A stretch of 64,000 nt of DNA from Ricinus communis. Its lineage: Eukaryota; Streptophyta; Magnoliopsida; Malpighiales; Euphorbiaceae. Positions 59,595 to 64,000 of the stretch are shown piece after piece; position 1 is the first letter of the stretch, and every line of letters starts with the position of its first letter. The translations under genes and the position numbers were made by a program. The notes under the pieces were generated by a model. It was given only the letters and a program-made list of their open reading frames with translations, was not told the DNA's origin and did no database searches. The DNA lies in the NCBI RefSeq assembly GCF_019578655.1, contig NC_063265.1, positions 5,676,501 through 5,740,500 on the forward strand, read 5' to 3'.

Positions 59595-60099
59595 AGCAGT
59601 GAGTAGTGATCCTTGGAAATTGGCATGTGAAGAAAAACAAAGAGAATTATTCATTTCAAGGGAATCCAGCAATTGTGACAAGGCAGATCATTAGTTTTTA
59701 GAGTGCAAACTATCTAAAAGTAAGACAAATAAATGAACATGATACTAAGGAAATTCTGCCTGATCATAATAAATCTTCACATGTTCTGGTGTCTTAGATG
59801 TATTCAGTCAGCTCCAATATAAAAGAACGGTGGATTAATACGTGCGTCACTTAAATATGATCTAATACTAAAAATGAAATTAGTAGATTCACATTTGAAT
59901 AGATAGTTATATTTCCAGATTAATTAAGTAGGAATTAATATACATAAAAGGTTATTCGATGGTAAACATCAAGAAGATCAATAATAGATTAAGAGCTGTT
60001 TCAAACATATGAAAACAATAACGAAAAATCATAATTCTTTTTTGGTTTGCAATTTTCGCCAATCCTGAAGCCTTATTATTTTCCTTTTCTCCTTCTATT
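59595..60099. other. Spacer downstream of GPAT6
   Basis: Probably includes the 3' UTR and polyadenylation region of the minus-strand GPAT6 gene (60000-60099). No other feature seen. Confidence 0.5.
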
Positions 60100-63000
60100 T
60101 TACTTTTCCTTCTTAGATGGAACACGACCGTCTGTACCAGCAAGGATAGCATACTTGTCCTTCCTTGTCAAATTAGTACATTCAAACCCCAATGTACCAG
60201 CAAGAACCCTCTGAATGTAATTGGCAACTTCGATCGACGATTTACCACCTTTGCAAGTAAGCTCTATAGGCAACTGATTCAAGAATGTGATCTCATAGGT
60301 TGGCATTGGATTCATGAACACAAAATAAGGGTCCAATAATTTATGCCCTCGGACAGTCGTGCCGTGGAAAACTGTTTGCTTGGTATTGATAGCAACAGGC
60401 ACAATTCTGTCGGTAAGTTCAGCAAAAAGGGCACTAAATCTCAAAAGAAATGGCTCTCTACAAGTTGTTCCTTCAGGGCAAATGACCAAGTCACCTTCTT
60501 CTAATAAACGCTTAATATTAGCAGCATCTTTCTCTCTTTCTCTTGATAATGCGACTGCTTTGATTGGCGATATGATTTCTGTGAATTTGCTTATGCTATA
60601 TGTAACACAACTGATCTTTCTGCCTAAGGCAACTGCTGTCACTACTGGGTCTAAAACAGTACGATGGTTGCATACAAAAAGGACTCCACTTTGGCCTTTT
60701 CTTGGAGCAGGAGGAGGGGTGCCCTTAACTATAACTTTAATTCCAAGAATTTTGTAATTGTAATAGGCAATTCTTTCAGGTAAAGGGATATTAAGGTATA
60801 CCCTAAGGATTGAGAGAATTATACCGATTGGCATCCATAAAAAGGTCAAGAGGGCAACTAGAGGTGTTGGCCTTTGAACTAACCGTCCTTCATGGAATAT
60901 TACAGGGCTTAGAAGCTTGTTTCTTGGTAGTGGCTCACACTTTGTTCTTGGCACCATATATCCTTCCTGCAATTTACCCAAAACAGAAAAGAAAATCATG
61001 TCAGAATTAGAAGAGAACTGATACAATTTCTTTTATTAACACTATGAAATTAATGTATATTTATTTTACCGGATGGTTGTAATTATGTGTTCGTCACGCT
61101 AACTTTTTTTGCCAGCCAAATGATATGTGCTGGCTAAATTGGTGAGATTGATAGAGTGGACAGGGATGAAACTAATGCAAGCTATCGTATACTTAAATCA
61201 ATTAAATGAAAGGGGACCAGTTCTTAAAGATTTTCAGTTAACTCAAGCTCATATCTGACTATGAAAATGATGTACTTAGACACATCAAATAATAATTAAT
61301 TTGATACACAGTCATGGATGTGCACCCATGAATCTAGTTCGTTTAAAACAAGTTAGAAAAGGCACTAAAATGTAATATGCATATGCTTTTTATATAAACT
61401 TTAATTGAGTCTCTATCAAATCAAATATGATATTTCTGTTAATGTACATTAATAATCACTTATTTTCTGAAAAAAGAATTTGAATTAGAAGTATTTAGTG
61501 CCAAATATGCACTCTATACAGTAACATCTCTATGCATATATATATATATATATATGTATGTATGAATTTCTGATATCTAAATTCTTTTTAACATGTGTTC
61601 CTTTATTTGGTACATAGTTTTTTATTTTGATATGTGTATTTATTTTTACCGTATGTAATTTAAATTTATATGCAATTTTATGATTTTTTTACTAATTTAT
61701 TAATTAATAAGTATATTTTTAATTAAAAATTGATTCTAATCCTAAGAAATAATAATTTAATAATAATAAAGTAATTTTCTAATTAAGTAATGATTATCTT
61801 AAAAAATGATATATGAATTATATTTTAATATTATATTAACTAATAAATTAATTTTTTTAATTAGATAATGATTAAAAAAATATTTTAAATATTATATTTA
61901 CTAATAAATTAATTTTTAATTATATATTGATTTTTATCTAAAAAATAGTAATATCAATTATACTGATAGAATTAATTTATAATATTAGAATTAATTAATA
62001 AATATTTTTTAATTTTTATATTTTTACTAATAAAATTCTAAAATATTAAAAAAGTTATGAAGAAAAATTAAAAATATCTAATTTATTATTTTTTTAAAAA
62101 TATGATGAATAAATATTAAAATTTCTATTAAATTTTATTAATAAATTTAATTTTATAATCATATAATAATAACGATTATGCAATGCATGAGTAAACGACT
62201 AGTTATTTGCTAATTTCATAAGTAAAATTTGATTTTTTTAATGATATTTTCTGGATTCCAACAATAAAACCATGAAAAATAAAATCCAACAGAATCGATT
62301 AGAGAATTTAGCAACATGATTAAATTAGGATTCATATGTTTTACATGGTGTTCATCATTGCGGTTACATCAGTTGAATTATAGAGTAGTTTAGACATGAA
62401 GAACGTATGGTCAGCTTTTCAGAACAAATGTGAGAAATAAATGTTATTTGTGCTTCACAACTAAGGTCACTAAAAGTAGAAGTAATAATTAATAAATAAT
62501 GGGCTAATTGCAGGAAAATGGAAGTAACAGTAGGAAGTGGTCCTATGTTCTTTGTAAAACCAGAAATAGTATTTAAATAAAAAGTTCTAGAAATCAGAAA
62601 GCAGAAAAAAATTCATGAACAAAATAGTGTTGCCATTAACATTCTCACCAAACATGCAATAAATATAAAAGAGTTAAATGTATAAATTGACGGTTGGTAA
62701 AGTACTGCCTAAATTAAGCTAAGAAACAGCTCAGACAAAATTCAGAACTCCATTAACGAGCTCCAGCAGAAGATAAAGAGAAATTAAAAGCGTGGCACGT
62801 GGTAATAAAGCAGGATAACAACAAAGATAAGATGATTATCTAACCTTGCAAATAGACATGAAATTGTGGTCAGTTTCTCGGTCTCCAAGGCCTAAATCTG
62901 GCAAATCAGCGCCCAGTTCTTTTAAAATGGCATCTCTTTTATGTTCAGCAACAAGAATTCCAGGTTTCTTGACGAACCCAGTTGCCTTTCCCGATTTTGT

Positions 63001-63462
63001 AACCTCTAGTTCAGTGCCAAGAACTTTGTCAGCACCTAAAAAGGTCTTAACAAAAGGTTCAACCATAATCCTAGGACTGGCGGTGACAATATATCTTTTC
63101 CCAAAAGAATTGAACACTCTCCAAGTTTCAGGATGGACATCATCCGCGTAGAATCTAGGCAAGACAGACCGCGAAACAAGCTCAACGTCCCTTATTTTAA
63201 GTCCTGCAAAGGCAATAAAGATGAAGGTTTTGATAGCTATTGCCTCTGATAAAACCAGGTACGTAAAATACACGAAAGGAACAGATGCTAAAAGGAGTAT
63301 AGCTCTTAACACGCTTCCAGCTTCAAGTGCAACGAGCAAGAAGTATGGAAAAGCACTTGATGAAACAAGAAGTGTGCCGTCCAGGTCTGCAGCCACCGTC
63401 TGATTCGACCGTCCCTCGGTGCTGCATTTCTTGATTGACTCGAAATGCCGATGAGCCCCCAT
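60100..63462 (-). CDS. GPAT6: Glycerol-3-phosphate 2-O-acyltransferase 6 (cutin biosynthesis)
   Basis: Two exons on the minus strand, 63462-62845 and 60966-60100, join in phase 0 (SICK|EGYM) to 494 residues. The start is the ATG at 63462 ([13 protein letters not shown]). Residues 22-206 are a HAD-like phosphatase domain with motif DLDGT (Asp26, Asp28) and GDRETD (Asp194, Asp198) intact. This is as in the GPAT4/6/8 clade, where it yields sn-2 monoacylglycerol rather than lysophosphatidate. The PlsC acyltransferase domain follows, with NHRTVLDP (His307, Asp312), PEGTTC (370-375) and IVPVAI. The acyltransferase half and the ending [16 protein letters not shown] are GPAT6-like rather than GPAT4/8 or GPAT5/7. 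Known role: ER membrane enzyme using omega-hydroxy C16 acyl-CoA for cutin in epidermis and flowers. Hydrophobic segments at about 31-75 and 240-265 fit membrane anchoring. Confidence 0.93.
61870..62208 (-). repeat. Transposon-derived repeat in the GPAT6 intron
   Basis: This segment matches the repeat at 20571-20862 in inverse orientation, including the shared end (gagtaaacgactagtta here). It sits within the 1878-bp intron (60967-62844) and explains part of the intron's AT-rich expansion, together with degenerate short tandem units from about 61690. Confidence 0.5.
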
Positions 63463-63558
63463 GACCAATTTGATAGATTAAGGTGTGAGTTTTGGGAAGC
63501 TAGTAGCAGTGGGAAATATGTGTTATGGAGGGAGGGGGAGAGAGGAGAGGAGAGAAGG

Positions 63559-63570
63559 CTTTATAAAAGA
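63559..63570 (-). promoter_or_regulatory. TATA box of GPAT6
   Basis: Read on the minus strand, tcttttataaagcc lies about 100 bp upstream of the ATG at 63462, after a CT-rich leader. Position and motif fit a core promoter. Confidence 0.55.
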
Positions 63571-63571
63571 A

Positions 63572-64000
63572 GAGGAGGGGAAATTTGCATTGGAGTGTTT
63601 GTGAGCATGAAAATATTATGCGGTTGAGAAAGAAAGGAAGACTATAACTACTAATATGACCATTTATTACACTACTACTTTTGTAGATCGCAAGAAATAA
63701 TTGATTGGCACTTTAATATACGTACGGGTTGGATGATTAACGTGGAAATCAGTCATTATTTATTAGTTAATTATTTGGGTATGAAAGTAAAACCATACTC
63801 TTAATTTTTTCTTTTTAATTTTTTGACAAGTTAGCCAATGTTTTGATTTAAATATATTTGATGAGAGATTTTAAAGGATTTATGAATTTAAATAAAATTT
63901 GTTTTTAGATGTGAGAAAAATTATGGGTAAAACCCATGGATTGCTATAAATTCTAACTAAAAACCCACCTCCTATAAATCATTTTGCCAAATCTAATCGA
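63572..64000. other. GPAT6 upstream region
   Basis: Presumed promoter sequence of the minus-strand GPAT6 gene, AT-rich. No other gene is recognised before the window ends. Confidence 0.5.

Noticed and set aside
60359..60757. Plus-strand frame opposite GPAT6 exon 2
   Set aside because: Antisense shadow of the acyltransferase domain, with no family content of its own.

Overview
This is a stretch of plant nuclear DNA, almost certainly from a eudicot. It is AT-rich, the genes have GT-AG introns, and retrotransposon debris is abundant. Intact members of strictly plant families are present: the cutin genes DCR and GPAT6, the plastid sulfolipid synthase SQD2, and a BTB/POZ protein of the At4g30940 type. 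A rosid such as a Euphorbiaceae species would fit, but the sequence alone does not prove it. No bacterial operon, phage, CRISPR array, rRNA or tRNA gene was recognised.

Layout. 1-3770: AT-rich DNA with a two-exon gene for a small secreted cysteine-rich peptide (2272-2713), flanked by inverted repeats of about 260 bp. 3845-7306: decayed Ty1-copia element on the + strand with one recognisable 3' LTR. 9899-11305: intronless DCR (+). 13325-18491: SQD2 (-), 11 exons, with three phosphate-starvation P1BS motifs upstream. 20570-28060: repeats, centred on two gypsy-like solo LTRs, one nested inside the other, each with a perfect 5-bp target duplication. 33765-37390: decayed Ty1-copia element (-). 40514-40903: small basic protein gene (+). 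41764-46872: TRM7/FTSJ1-type tRNA 2'-O-methyltransferase (-), 11 exons. 49672-51075: BTB/POZ protein (-), single exon. 51300-57400: AT-rich DNA with foldback elements. 58050-59594: remnant of a CACTA (En/Spm) transposon. 60100-63462: GPAT6 (-), two exons, with a transposon-derived segment in its intron.

How the genes relate. DCR and GPAT6 act in the same pathway (C16 hydroxy-fatty-acid cutin in epidermis) and lie about 49 kb apart. SQD2 makes sulfolipid in plastids, and its promoter carries the expected low-phosphate elements. The tRNA methyltransferase, the BTB protein and the small basic protein are unrelated housekeeping or unknown genes. Most remaining DNA is transposon-derived or featureless AT-rich spacer. 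I see no convincing new multi-gene system. The most distinctive observations are the peptide gene between inverted repeats, the nested solo LTRs, the clustered P1BS sites and the linked cutin genes.
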